Below, one piece after another: positions 1 through 8,421 of a stretch of DNA of 64,000 nt. Source of the stretch: Achromobacter insolitus (GTDB lineage Bacteria > Pseudomonadota > Gammaproteobacteria > Burkholderiales > Burkholderiaceae_B); contig NZ_NJIF01000008.1 in the NCBI RefSeq assembly GCF_002209555.1, positions 1 to 64,000 of the forward strand. The letters run 5' to 3'. The notes under the pieces were generated by a model that was given only the letters and a program-made list of their open reading frames with translations, did no database searches and had not been told where the DNA came from. Position 1 is the stretch's first letter. Each line of letters starts with the position of its first letter. The position numbers and the translations under genes were made by a program.

Positions 1-261
1 ATACGTCGCTACTCAAAGGAAGTGAGGTATGTGCTTAGACTTGACATCTAAGGTACTTCACTTCTAGTGAGCACTTGATTTCTTGTGCTTGCGATCAGGA
101 CGGGGTTTTAAACCCAACCCAATCACTGTGCACTCGCATCAAGCGCCCACACTTATCGGTTGTTTAATTGTTAAAGAGCGGTACTGCTAAATTCGGTACT
201 ACTTACTGCCCACTGGCAGCGGCGCCTGCTTTCGCTAGCGCTGCGTTGTCAGCAGCAGAGA
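1..261 (-). other. rRNA operon 5' leader (16S expected just left of the window)
   Basis: Read leftward, this stretch follows a strong promoter, carries a boxA antitermination element (167-179) and a large imperfect hairpin (20-63: arms AAGTGA/TCACTT and CTTAGA/TCTAAG), and contains no convincing protein gene. This is the usual build of a betaproteobacterial rrn leader, so the 16S gene should begin just beyond position 1. The 16S itself is not visible. The alternative is an internal rrn spacer, but the consensus promoters immediately upstream argue for the leader. Confidence 0.75.
167..179 (-). promoter_or_regulatory. boxA antitermination element of the rrn leader
   Basis: The minus strand reads GCTCTTTAACAAT, which matches the rrn boxA consensus bound by NusB/NusE. 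It lies about 80-90 nt downstream of the nearest promoter, where it would set up Nus-factor antitermination on the untranslated rRNA transcript. Confidence 0.8.
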
Positions 262-267
262 AACGAG

Positions 268-296
268 ATTATGAAGAAGTTTTTTTAGCTTGTCAA
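268..296 (-). promoter_or_regulatory. proximal rrn promoter
   Basis: The minus strand has TTGACA (+ strand 291-296), a 17-bp spacer and CATAAT (268-273), close to sigma-70 consensus. Transcription would start near 261 and run left into the boxA leader. Confidence 0.8.
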
Positions 297-415
297 GTTA
301 GCGTCACAACCTTCGTTTCGCTCACTTGGCTTGCAACCCCTTCAGGTCCGCCCCTCTTAGCAGCTATCGAAATATCAGGGTTAACCCTAAGTTTTCGGCA
401 ACTGCCAAGCCCAAA

Positions 416-444
416 ACTATAACACGATTTTTGCAGATTGCGCA
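416..444 (-). promoter_or_regulatory. possible second, weaker tandem rrn promoter
   Basis: The minus strand has TTGCGC, an 18-bp spacer and TATAGT (416-421), pointing the same way as the proximal promoter about 150 bp downstream of it. The -10 is good and the -35 poor, so this is only a plausible additional start. Confidence 0.4.
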
Positions 445-598
445 ACTGGCTTTTGCCTAACTTGCTGCAGTCCTTGCAATAACCGCTTGGCTTTCAGTAC
501 TGACCGCCTTGCGGCAGACCCGGCTGATTTCTCGTGCCCGGCCCGTTGTGCTTGCTTGGCTTCGCCGCTCAGAACTGCCCGAACTGCGAAGGAGCGAG

Positions 599-626
599 AC
601 TATAGCACAAGTTTTGGGTTTGTCAC
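599..626 (-). promoter_or_regulatory. possible distal tandem rrn promoter
   Basis: The minus strand has GTGACA (621-626), a 16-bp spacer and TATAGT (599-604). It faces the rrn leader like the two promoters nearer to it. The -10 hexamer is identical to that of the middle element. Confidence 0.5.
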
Positions 627-853
627 GAGCGGAGGGCAGACTTTATTCAAATGCCTACCTAGCCGATTGCGATTCAGCTGGCGCCCGCCAGGGCCATCCT
701 CTACATTGATCATGAAGATGCGCCCCACCCAAGGCCGGTTGCCCCGCCTTCTATATATATAGATGAACGGGGCCGGTCATGGAGGACACCCGCGCGGAGA
801 AGGAAAGTGGCCCGCGTGGAGCAGGGAAACGCCGGCGGCGGGCGAAGCTCCGC
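627..853. other. intergenic stretch without a recognisable gene
   Basis: No credible coding sequence is seen between the distal rrn promoter and the DUF1127 gene. The only conspicuous element is an A/T palindrome, CTATATATATAG, at 751-762 in otherwise GC-rich DNA, flanked by short GC-rich dyads (GGCCGG/CCGGCC types). Its role is unknown. Confidence 0.4.
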
Positions 854-1159
854 CTACCAGCGCAGATAGTCGGCGTCCCGAAGTCTGGCAAGGTCGCGCT
901 TGACGGCGGCTTCGTTCATCAACCATCTGGGCGCACCGAGGTCCTTCAGCATGTGCTCGTCGAGGTCGGCAGCCAGCTGACGCAGGCGCGCTTCGTTGCG
1001 CCGCTTGCGAAAAGCAGCGATCAGCTTCGCGAAGAAGCCGGAACGAGGCGCCGCGGGTTCAACGGAGGGCGCCGCCCCCGGCATCGGTATCGACGGCGCA
1101 CGATCCCTGGAAACGGAGGCCAGGGCCGGGGAAGACGGGGTGCAAAGCTGTGCAGACAT
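854..1159 (-). CDS. DUF1127-family small protein
   Basis: This 101-residue protein has a poorly conserved, Pro/Ala-rich first half and a basic C-terminal half. Around residues 60-80 lies the DUF1127 signature (an ELR/LRQL-type helix followed by HMLKDLGAPRW). DUF1127 proteins are short, Arg-rich proteins of mostly unknown function; some act in RNA turnover or phosphate/carbon regulation. The start ATG at 1159 is chosen because GGAG lies 8 nt upstream; an in-frame extension to 1213 has no such site. The gene is divergent from a GcvA-like LysR regulator, a frequent arrangement for DUF1127 genes, so that regulator is the likely controller (inference). Confidence 0.75.
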   Translation of the reverse strand: MSAQLCTPSSPALASVSRDRAPSIPMPGAAPSVEPAAPRSGFFAKLIAAFRKRRNEARLRQLAADLDEHMLKDLGAPRWLMNEAAVKRDLARLRDADYLRW

Positions 1160-1282
1160 GATGGGCTCCAGGTGTTTATGCACTTTGGTAAGCGTAGTCG
1201 CCCAATGCCTCACTGAAAATCGAATTGTTTTGGGGTTATCGGTAAGCTATGATGACCAATCTCTACCCCTTCGGCCTTTGCC

Positions 1283-2227
1283 ATGCGCCTGCCACTGAGC
1301 ACCCTCCCCGCCTTCCGTGCCGTGGCCGAGCTGCAGAATCTGCGCGCGGCGGCGGAACGCCTGCACCTGACCCACAGTGCCGTCAGCCAACAGATCAAGG
1401 TTTTGGAAACCCAACTGGGCTTTCCCTTGTTCGAGCGCAGCGGCCGCGGCATCGTGCTGAATACGGCGGGCGCTGCCCTCTTGTGCAGTGTGCAAGGCGC
1501 AATGGCCCTGCTGGATGAAGGAACGCTGGCCGCGTCGGCCGCGGCCTCGGGCAGTGAACAGCGCTTGCGCGTGTCCGTGCTGCCTTCTTTCGCGCAACGC
1601 TGGCTATTGCCGCGCATGGCGCGGTGGCGCGCGCGCAATCCTGGCCTGACACTGGAAATCGAGACTTCCCAGCAAGTGGTGGATCTACTGCGCGACGGCT
1701 TTCACGCGGCGCTGCGCTTCGGGCGCGGCCCTTGGGCAGGCGTGGAATCGGAGCCTTTGTTCGATACCCCCCTGCCCTTGATTGTCCTGGCCTCGCCCGA
1801 AACCGCGGCGGCGCTCCCCGACCATACGCCCGCCACATTGGCGCGCCAACCCTTGCTGGGTGAGCGAGAGCTCTGGCAAACCTGGTTCAACGCGGCGGGA
1901 TTGAACACGCCCGTCACGCCCGTGGCTTCCTTCAACGACGCCGGCATGATGATGCAAGCCGCCGAACAAGGGTTGGGCATTACGCTGGGACGCGAGCTGC
2001 TGGCCGCCGACGCCTTGTGCGCAGGCAGGCTGGTGCAAATATCGCCCATCAGTATCGAGTACGAGCAGGCGCAGACCTATCATCTGGTCTATCGGCCCAG
2101 TCTTCGCGACTGGGCGCCGCTCGTGGAGCTGAAACAGTGGCTGCGCGACGAACTGCAGATGTCGCGCGAGAACCTGACGGCACCGAAGTCCGATTCCGGC
2201 AAGAAACGCCAGGCAAAAAAAAGGTAA
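1283..2227 (+). CDS. LysR-family transcriptional regulator, GcvA-like
   Basis: This 314-residue protein has normal LysR length. A winged helix-turn-helix fills residues 5-65 (LRAAAERLHLTHSAVSQQIK is the recognition region) and a periplasmic-binding-like effector domain fills about 93-298. The fold and spacing match the GcvA/AmpR branch. The C-terminus is a basic Lys-rich tail that runs into the stop codon. It is transcribed away from the DUF1127 gene with a 123-bp shared regulatory gap, so autoregulation and control of that neighbour are likely. The effector cannot be told from sequence. Confidence 0.85.
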   Translation: MRLPLSTLPAFRAVAELQNLRAAAERLHLTHSAVSQQIKVLETQLGFPLFERSGRGIVLNTAGAALLCSVQGAMALLDEGTLAASAAASGSEQRLRVSVLPSFAQRWLLPRMARWRARNPGLTLEIETSQQVVDLLRDGFHAALRFGRGPWAGVESEPLFDTPLPLIVLASPETAAALPDHTPATLARQPLLGERELWQTWFNAAGLNTPVTPVASFNDAGMMMQAAEQGLGITLGRELLAADALCAGRLVQISPISIEYEQAQTYHLVYRPSLRDWAPLVELKQWLRDELQMSRENLTAPKSDSGKKRQAKKR

Positions 2228-2248
2228 AGCAGCGTACGCTTCTTTACC
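2215..2248 (-). terminator. intrinsic terminator of the CoA-transferase gene, overlapping the end of the LysR gene
   Basis: A hairpin with arms GGTAAAG (2223-2229) and CTTTACC (2242-2248), with an inner AGCGTACGCT palindrome, is followed on the minus strand by eight U (A 2215-2222). It terminates leftward transcripts from the gene ending at 2357. The stop codon of the rightward LysR gene (2225-2227) lies inside the stem. Confidence 0.8.
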
Positions 2249-2356
2249 TCTACCAAATCGCGGCGCCAGGCGGAAACCATGATCCGCGAACCGGATTCGC
2301 TACGCGAACGAACCGGCAGGCGCCGCAGCGGCGGCAGTCATTGCTCAGGGTGGACC

Positions 2357-3874
2357 TCAGGCGACTTTGCGCGCAGCCGGCTTGGCCGGCCGCATCGTAT
2401 CGGTTTCATTGAAGCGCTGGTGCCAGGAGAATGCTTCCTCGAGCACGTGCGGGGTCTGGCCGCCGCGCTCGCAGGCGCGGTCGAAATAGTCCTGCAAGGC
2501 GTCCCGGTAGGACGGGTGCACGCAATTCTGGATGACCGCGCGCGCGCGTTCGCGAGGCGCCAGGCCGCGCAGGTCCGCCAGGCCGCATTCCGTGACCAGC
2601 ACGTCGACGTCGTGCTCGGTATGGTCCACATGGGACACCATGGGCACCACGCTGGAGATGTCGCCATTCTTGGCCATGGACTTGGAAACGAAGATCGCCA
2701 GATGCGCATTGCGCGCAAAGTCGCCCGACCCGCCGATGCCATTCATCATGTGGGTGCCGCCCACGTGCGTGGAATTCACGTTGCCGTAGATGTCGAACTC
2801 CAACGCCGTGTTGATGGCGATGATGCCCAGACGGCGCACGATCTCGGGCGCGTTGCTGATCTCCTGCGGGCGCAGCACGATGCGCTCGCGGTAGTGCTCC
2901 ATGTTGGCCAGGATCTTTTCATAGACAGGCTTGGACACGGTGATGGAGGAGGCCGACGCGAAGGCCAGCTTGCCCTGGTCCAGCAGTTCGATGGCGCTGT
3001 CCTGCAGCACTTCGGAGTACATCGTCAGGTTTTCGAAGCTGGACGACTCAAAGCCATGCAGTACCGCGTTGGCGATCGTGCCAATGCCGGCCTGCAGAGG
3101 CAGCAGTTCGTTCGTCAGGCGGCCGGCGTCGACCTCGCGGCGCAGGAAGGCGTTGATGTGGCCGGCGATGGCATTGGTCTCTTCATCCGGCGGCAAGGCG
3201 TTGGATGGACTATCCGGCTCTTGCGTGATGACGATGGCTGCGATTTTGGACGGATCCACTTCGATGAACGTCTGACCGATCCGCTGATCCGCGGCGATCA
3301 GGCCCATGGGCTTGCGCGCCGGCCGGTCCGCCGGCACGTAAATGTCGTGCAGGCCTTCGATAGCGGCGGGCACGCTCATGTTCAGTTCGATGATGATCTT
3401 GTCGGCCTGCTGCGCGAAGGAGGCCGAGTTTCCTACCGACATCGTCGGCACGATGGAGCCGGTTTCGGTGATGACGGCGGCCTCGATGATGGCCACGTTG
3501 ATGGGGCCGATATGGCCCGCGCGCAACTGCTCGACGGTTTCGGACAGATGCTGGTCGATGAAAGCGATCTCGCCCTGGTTGATTTTGCGGCGCAAGGTCG
3601 TGTCCACCTGGAACGGCAAACGGCGAGCGAGGGCGTTGGCCTGCGCCAGCATTTTGTCCGTGTCGTGGCCCAGCGAAGCGCCCGTGATCAAGGTGATGGA
3701 GAACGGCTCACGCTCGGCGCGGGCCGCCAATGCCGCCGGCACGGATTTACAGTCGCCAGCGCGGGTGAAGCCGCTCATTCCGACGGTCATGCCGTCCTGA
3801 ACCAGCAAGGCCGCCTGATCGGCGGAAGTAATCTTGGCGCGCAGCCCAGGGTGGCGGATACGGTCGAGATGCAT
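2357..3874 (-). CDS. acetyl-CoA hydrolase/transferase family protein, probably succinyl-CoA:acetate CoA-transferase
   Basis: This 505-residue protein belongs to the Cat1/AarC-type class I CoA-transferases, which are usually about 500 residues. Visible features are the N-terminal GMSGF nucleotide-binding loop near 32-36, the QAGIGTIANAVLHGF core (261-275), the probable catalytic Glu288 in SEVLQD, and a C-terminal GGSGDF loop typical of the family. It would move CoA between succinyl-CoA or other acyl-CoAs and acetate in the cytoplasm. The start is preceded by GGAGACACC. It is monocistronic, ends at a strong terminator and is divergent from a LysR gene that probably controls it. Propionyl-CoA:succinate transferase (ScpC) is an alternative. 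Confidence 0.85.
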   Translation of the reverse strand: MHLDRIRHPGLRAKITSADQAALLVQDGMTVGMSGFTRAGDCKSVPAALAARAEREPFSITLITGASLGHDTDKMLAQANALARRLPFQVDTTLRRKINQGEIAFIDQHLSETVEQLRAGHIGPINVAIIEAAVITETGSIVPTMSVGNSASFAQQADKIIIELNMSVPAAIEGLHDIYVPADRPARKPMGLIAADQRIGQTFIEVDPSKIAAIVITQEPDSPSNALPPDEETNAIAGHINAFLRREVDAGRLTNELLPLQAGIGTIANAVLHGFESSSFENLTMYSEVLQDSAIELLDQGKLAFASASSITVSKPVYEKILANMEHYRERIVLRPQEISNAPEIVRRLGIIAINTALEFDIYGNVNSTHVGGTHMMNGIGGSGDFARNAHLAIFVSKSMAKNGDISSVVPMVSHVDHTEHDVDVLVTECGLADLRGLAPRERARAVIQNCVHPSYRDALQDYFDRACERGGQTPHVLEEAFSWHQRFNETDTMRPAKPAARKVA

Positions 3875-4033
3875 GGTGTCTCCAGATTCAAGGGCCTACG
3901 TGCGGCGGGGCGCGGCGTTGCCGCTGGCGCCCAGGCGCCGTCTGACGCGGCGTTTCCCGAGGTTCCTGGGCCAGCCAGAGGCTGTCCAGGAACGAATTTT
4001 CGGCAGTATAGGAAGGCCGGCTCAAATCTCGTA

Positions 4034-4059
4034 ATGACTTAAAATCATCCAAATAAGTC
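4034..4059. promoter_or_regulatory. dyad between the CoA-transferase and LysR genes, possible LysR operator
   Basis: GACTTA (4036-4041) and TAAGTC (4054-4059) form an inverted repeat, and ATGACTTAAAATCAT (4034-4048) is itself partly palindromic with the T-N11-A layout favoured by LysR proteins. It lies in an A/T-rich patch in the divergent intergenic region. Binding is inferred. Confidence 0.45.
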
Positions 4060-4114
4060 GTTTTTTTCATTGTTTGAAGAGTTTTGCGCGCAACGCGCTA
4101 AGGAATCCCGCTCC

Positions 4115-5035
4115 ATGGACGTGCGCGCATTGCGGTACTTCGTTGAAACCGTCAGGCACGCCAGCTTCACGCAGGCCGCCAAGGTGCTGTTCGTGACACA
4201 GTCGACGGTGAGCAAAATGATCCGCCAACTGGAAGAAGAGGCTGGCACGCCGCTGCTGATCCGCGACGGCCATACCGCCCGTCCCACCGACACCGGCCGG
4301 GTCATGTACCAGCGCGGCCTGCAGGTGCTGGAAACAATGCGCCAGTTGTCCGAGGAATTGCGCCAGACCGCGGACCTGCGCCGCGGTGCGCTGGAGGTCG
4401 GCATCCCGCCCATGATCAACCTGCTGTTCACGCCGGTGGTCAAGCGCTTCCGCGACCTGCATCCCGGCATACACCTGACCTTGCGCGAAGGCACCGGGCA
4501 GGCCGTCGAAAGCCTGGTCGCAAACGGCGAACTGGAGGTCGGCGCGACCATCCTGCCGATTGCCCCGGAGGGCGGCTTGGCCGCCCAGCCTTTCGGCAGT
4601 TACCCGATCTGGGTGATAGGCCCGCCCGACGCCCCCTGGGCTGGCAAGACGTCGCTGCCGCTCGCTGCCCTGCGGGACGCACGCCTGCTGATACCCACGG
4701 ACGACTTCGCCATCACCCGCCGCTTGCGGCAGGCGTTTGCCGATGCCGGCTTTCAGCCCGGCATCGCGGCGCAAAGCGCGCATTGGGATTTCCTGGTGGC
4801 GATGGCCTCCGCGGGCCTGGGCGTGGCCCTGCTGCCCGAGCCCCTGATGCAACGCATGAAAACCCGCGGCCTCAGTACGGCAAAGTTGGCCAAATCGGGC
4901 ATGCAATGGGAGGTCGGCCATATCTGGCAGCAGTCCGGCTATCTATCCTATGCCGCCCGCGCCTGGCTGGAGGTATGCGACGCCGTGCTCGGCAAACCCA
5001 AAAAAGGCATTGCACGCGGCAACTTGCCAGCCTGA
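4115..5035 (+). CDS. LysR-family transcriptional regulator
   Basis: This 306-residue protein has the LysR DNA-binding domain at residues 3-62 (FTQAAKVLFVTQSTVSKMIR recognition helix) and a co-inducer domain at about 88-295, of the CynR/CbbR-like type. The start at 4115 is chosen for AAGGAA 8 nt upstream and because the LysR fold begins right after it; the frame stays open 15 codons further upstream. It is divergent from the acetyl-CoA hydrolase/transferase gene with a dyad between them, so it is the probable regulator of acetate/acyl-CoA exchange here (inference). Confidence 0.85.
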   Translation: MDVRALRYFVETVRHASFTQAAKVLFVTQSTVSKMIRQLEEEAGTPLLIRDGHTARPTDTGRVMYQRGLQVLETMRQLSEELRQTADLRRGALEVGIPPMINLLFTPVVKRFRDLHPGIHLTLREGTGQAVESLVANGELEVGATILPIAPEGGLAAQPFGSYPIWVIGPPDAPWAGKTSLPLAALRDARLLIPTDDFAITRRLRQAFADAGFQPGIAAQSAHWDFLVAMASAGLGVALLPEPLMQRMKTRGLSTAKLAKSGMQWEVGHIWQQSGYLSYAARAWLEVCDAVLGKPKKGIARGNLPA

Positions 5036-5266
5036 GTTGAATCCAAACGTTGGCCTCGTAAACATGCTTTGCCGCAAACGCCCGTGCCCGAGCTGGGCGG
5101 GGTACCGGGCAGCCTATCCGACCCTGTTTTTACGCCCCGCTCAAGCCGTCATTACACCCGTTTGACTCGCCTTTAAAAATAGGGCCGCAGCGCTCGTTTT
5201 TGTTGCAACGGACGGGGCGCCGGCTTGCTATGCTCCCGCCTCGATGCGAGCGACTCGCCCAAGAAC

Positions 5267-7675
5267 ATGACACACACTTTCCCTTCCCTGCGCGCGCGCC
5301 CTCATCGCGCCCGCTACCCTGCTTTCGTGGCGCTGATGGCAGCGCTGCTGCTGGTGCTTTTCCTGATGCCGGCCCACGCGGCGGCACCGCCCACCCCAGC
5401 CGACACGGAAGCGGCGCTGGCAACCGCCCGCAAGCAGATCGACGACATCCGCAAGCGGGTCGCCGACGAGACCGATGATGCCACCTTGGTCAAGCAACGC
5501 GGCGATGCGCTGGATATCCAATCCAAGGCCGATGCCGCGGCCGAAGCCCTGACACCGCAACTGGCCAGTGTGACGGCCCGGCTGAGCGAACTGGGCACGC
5601 CGCCCGAAGGCGCCAAGGAAGCGCCCGACGTTGCCGCGCAGCGCATGCAGCTGGAGAAGAACAGCCGCGCGTTGGACGCGCAGATCAAGCTGGCCAGGCT
5701 ACTGTCGGTGGACGCCGGACAAACGGCGGAGCAGATATCCGCCCAGCGCCGCACGCAATTCCAGGCGCGCCTGGGCGAGCGGCGCGACTCATTCCTGTCC
5801 GGCCAGTTCTGGACCGAGTTCCGCGAAGAGTTCCCGCGCGACCTGGAGCGCCTGGAGGTCCTGCGCGACGACCTCGCGACTGCGGTCGGCCAGACGCCGA
5901 AGTGGGGCTGGCTACTGCTGGGCGCGGCGATCGCGCTCACGATCGTCTTGCGCGTCGCCATCGGCCGGCTGCTGCTGCGGATTACCGCCACGCGCGTGCC
6001 GCCGGGGCGCCTGCGCCGCTCCTTTCTTGCCGTTGCGCACCTGGTGCTGGCCGTGGCCACGCCCGGGGTCATCGCGCTGTTGATCCACATGGGCCTGGAT
6101 TGGGATTCGCAACTGAGCGACAACACATCGTCCCTGCTCGCGAACCTGGTGGCCACAGTCTGCTTCGGCGGCTACGTGTCGGGCCTGGGCTATGCGCTGC
6201 TGTCTACGAACCGACCGTCGTGGCGCCTGCCACCCATCAGCGATGCCGTGGCGACGCGGCTGCGCTGGCTGCCCGGCGTGCTGGGCGTGCTGGTGGTAAT
6301 GATATGGTTGGCCGAGCGGCTGCCGGTGTTGCTGAACGCCAGCCTGACCACCACCATTACGCTCACGGGCATTGTCGCCGTCCTGACCATGGCGACGATA
6401 GGGGCGGTGCTGGCCATCAGCCGCCGGCTGCGGCGCCAGGCCATGCAGGAGAACGATGCGCCCATCCCGTTCTGGGTCTCGCTGCTGCTGACTTCGGTGT
6501 GGACCGTTCTGATCCTGAGCCTGGCCAGCATGCTGGCCGGCTACGTGGCGTTCGGCAGCTTCATGGTCAAGCAGGTGCTGTGGGTGCTGATCATCCTGGC
6601 CTCCGCGTATCTGCTGTCCACGCTGATCGAAGACGGCTTCAGCACGCTGCTGGGAACCACGCACCGCGACGGCGGCGAACACGAAGCGCCCAGCATGCGC
6701 GACCAGGCGGCCGTGCTGCTGTCGGGCGTCGGCCGCGTGGCGGTCGGCCTGCTGGCCGTGACCTTGCTGCTGGCCCCCTTCGGCGAAGCGCCCATGGACC
6801 TGCTGCAGCGCTTCGACCAGTTGCGCAAGGGGCTCGCCATTGGCGAGGCGCAGATCCGTCCGGGAGCCGTCCTGCAGGCGCTACTGGTGCTGGGGCTGTC
6901 GCTGCTGGCCGTGAAGATGCTCAAGCGCTGGCTGTCCAACCGCTACCTGCCGACAACCGAACTGGATCCGGGCATGCAGCTGTCCGCAGCCACGCTGTTC
7001 GGCTATGCCGGTTTCGTGCTCGCGGTGGCGCTGTCGCTGTCGGCCGCTGGCATCGGCCTGGAGCGCGTGGCATGGATCGCGAGCGCCCTGTCCGTGGGTA
7101 TCGGTTTTGGCTTGCAAGCGGTGGTGCAAAACTTCGTGTCCGGCCTGATCCTGCTGGCCGAACGCCCGGTCAAGGTGGGAGACTGGGTATCGCTGGGCGG
7201 TGTGGAGGGCGACATCCTGCGCATCAATGTGCGCGCCACGGAAATCCAGATGGGCGACCGCTCCACGGTGATCGTCCCCAACTCGGAGTTCGTCACCAAG
7301 ACCGTGCGCAACGTGACCCGATCGAACCCGCTGGGACTGGTGCAGATCAAGCTGCCCTTACCGCTGTCCACCGACGCCGAGCAGGTGCGCGAATTGATTC
7401 TGCAGGCTTTTGCAGACCATGAAGACGTGCTGGACACGCCGGCGCCGAATGTTTTCCTGGATGGCATCGACGGCGGCCATCTGATCTTCAATGCCAAGGG
7501 CTACGTGTCGTCGCCCCGCGCGGCTTACGGGGTGCGCAGCGCCTTGCTGTTCACCCTGCTCAAGCGCCTGCACGACGCAGGCCTGGAAGTGTCCTCGCCG
7601 CCCACCATGCTGCTGGCCTCCGCGCCGCAGCCGGCGGCGGCGCCCCAGGCCGTTCCGCCGCCCGCCCAGTCCTGA
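5267..7675 (+). CDS. MscS-type mechanosensitive channel with DUF3772 domain
   Basis: The protein is about 802 residues. It has an N-terminal signal sequence (basic RARPHRAR, hydrophobic stretch, cleavage near AHA38), then an Ala/Glu-rich predicted coiled-coil periplasmic region (about 40-200, DUF3772-like), roughly ten membrane segments, and a C-terminal MscS core at about 605-760. The core is recognised by GFGLQAVVQNFVSG, the pore-lining helix end, then the beta domain VGDWVSLGGVEGDI. The tail is Ala/Pro-rich. Such large MscS homologues release solutes on hypo-osmotic shock at the inner membrane. The upstream ATG at 5225 is in frame; 5267 is preferred because the signal peptide begins there, but no strong ribosome site decides it. 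It stands alone. Confidence 0.85.
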   Translation: MTHTFPSLRARPHRARYPAFVALMAALLLVLFLMPAHAAAPPTPADTEAALATARKQIDDIRKRVADETDDATLVKQRGDALDIQSKADAAAEALTPQLASVTARLSELGTPPEGAKEAPDVAAQRMQLEKNSRALDAQIKLARLLSVDAGQTAEQISAQRRTQFQARLGERRDSFLSGQFWTEFREEFPRDLERLEVLRDDLATAVGQTPKWGWLLLGAAIALTIVLRVAIGRLLLRITATRVPPGRLRRSFLAVAHLVLAVATPGVIALLIHMGLDWDSQLSDNTSSLLANLVATVCFGGYVSGLGYALLSTNRPSWRLPPISDAVATRLRWLPGVLGVLVVMIWLAERLPVLLNASLTTTITLTGIVAVLTMATIGAVLAISRRLRRQAMQENDAPIPFWVSLLLTSVWTVLILSLASMLAGYVAFGSFMVKQVLWVLIILASAYLLSTLIEDGFSTLLGTTHRDGGEHEAPSMRDQAAVLLSGVGRVAVGLLAVTLLLAPFGEAPMDLLQRFDQLRKGLAIGEAQIRPGAVLQALLVLGLSLLAVKMLKRWLSNRYLPTTELDPGMQLSAATLFGYAGFVLAVALSLSAAGIGLERVAWIASALSVGIGFGLQAVVQNFVSGLILLAERPVKVGDWVSLGGVEGDILRINVRATEIQMGDRSTVIVPNSEFVTKTVRNVTRSNPLGLVQIKLPLPLSTDAEQVRELILQAFADHEDVLDTPAPNVFLDGIDGGHLIFNAKGYVSSPRAAYGVRSALLFTLLKRLHDAGLEVSSPPTMLLASAPQPAAAPQAVPPPAQS

Positions 7676-7694
7676 TCCACGGAATCCCGTGCTC

Positions 7695-7720
7695 GTCCCG
7701 GTCTCGGCCCCGGCCGGGAC
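7695..7720. terminator. GC-rich hairpin between convergent genes
   Basis: GTCCCGG (7695-7701) pairs with CCGGGAC (7714-7720) in the 61-bp gap between the MscS gene and the convergent exported-protein gene. There is no U-tract, so it may slow or protect transcripts rather than terminate strictly. Confidence 0.35.
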
Positions 7721-7736
7721 GGACAGGACGCCCATC

Positions 7737-8408
7737 TCAGCCCGGCGTGTATAGCTCGGTATAGGTGCGATTGCGCAGCGGCGGCGACGCCAGCGCAGCG
7801 CTTTGCACGCTACGCACCGGATAGGCCCGTGCTTCGGGCGCCGGCGGCAATTGCGGTGCCGGCCGGTCAGCCACGACCGGGCCTGAAGGCGGCGCCACCT
7901 GCGCCACCGCATTACTGTCGAAACGATGATCCGCCGTCGTCAGGGCAGGATTGGTGCATAACCCCTGCGCCACCAGCGCCGCCTTGGTACGGTCGTCAGT
8001 CTGGCACAGGATGTCGATGGCCGCGGTTTCCAGCCGGCGCGAACGGTCCGCATCCTTGGTCGAGGCAGCGGCCTGCATGGTCCGTTCGAAATTGCGCCGC
8101 AAGCTGCACTTCTGATCCTCGATCGGGATCGCGACGTTCATGCCGAAGCCGACCACGGCGCCGCCTCCTCCCGCCGAGACCATGCAGCTGTCGGACGAAA
8201 AGGAACCGTAAAAGCTCTGCCCGCCCAAGGGCGGCACGCTACGCACGGTGCTGGACCCGCCGTTGTCGGAGTTGAAGGTAATGCCCTGATTGTTCCCGGC
8301 GTTGGTCGAACCGGACGACGCCGAAGTCGTCGCGCTGGAACTGCTGGTCTGGGCGCTGGCGGAAACCGCCGCCAGCGACAGGGAAATGGCAAGCACTATG
8401 GTCTTCAT
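7737..8408 (-). CDS. exported Ser-rich protein of unknown function
   Basis: This 223-residue protein has a clear signal peptide (MKTIVLAISLSLAAVSASA, cleavage after residue 19), then a low-complexity Ser/Thr/Gly/Asn segment (20-55). A more conserved-looking core (about 60-150) has four Cys that could form disulfides (C75, then CSLRR, LCQT and LCTN), and the C-terminus is Pro/Ala-rich. I do not recognise the family. It is the second gene of a pair: the Gly-rich exported protein lies 44 bp upstream on the same strand with a stable hairpin between. GAGGGGACATC precedes the start. A cell-surface or extracellular structural role, or a chaperone/assembly partner of the upstream protein, is only a guess. 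Confidence 0.65.
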   Translation of the reverse strand: MKTIVLAISLSLAAVSASAQTSSSSATTSASSGSTNAGNNQGITFNSDNGGSSTVRSVPPLGGQSFYGSFSSDSCMVSAGGGGAVVGFGMNVAIPIEDQKCSLRRNFERTMQAAASTKDADRSRRLETAAIDILCQTDDRTKAALVAQGLCTNPALTTADHRFDSNAVAQVAPPSGPVVADRPAPQLPPAPEARAYPVRSVQSAALASPPLRNRTYTELYTPG

Positions 8409-8421
8409 GATGTCCCCTCGC

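Noticed and set aside
31-60. TTGACA on the plus strand as a rightward promoter
   Set aside because: It lies inside the rRNA leader hairpin and has no matching -10 or downstream gene.
779-1216. Plus-strand open frame over the DUF1127 gene
   Set aside because: It is antisense to a recognisable DUF1127 protein, has no ribosome site, and its product is Arg/Gly-rich only.
2279-4042. A 587-codon open frame on the plus strand
   Set aside because: It is antisense to the acetyl-CoA hydrolase/transferase gene and its translation is Gly/Arg/His-rich with no family features; it reflects high GC at third positions.
5225-5267. Start of the MscS gene at 5225
   Set aside because: The signal peptide and its basic N-terminus begin at the ATG at 5267; the upstream 14 residues are not typical, though the choice is not certain.
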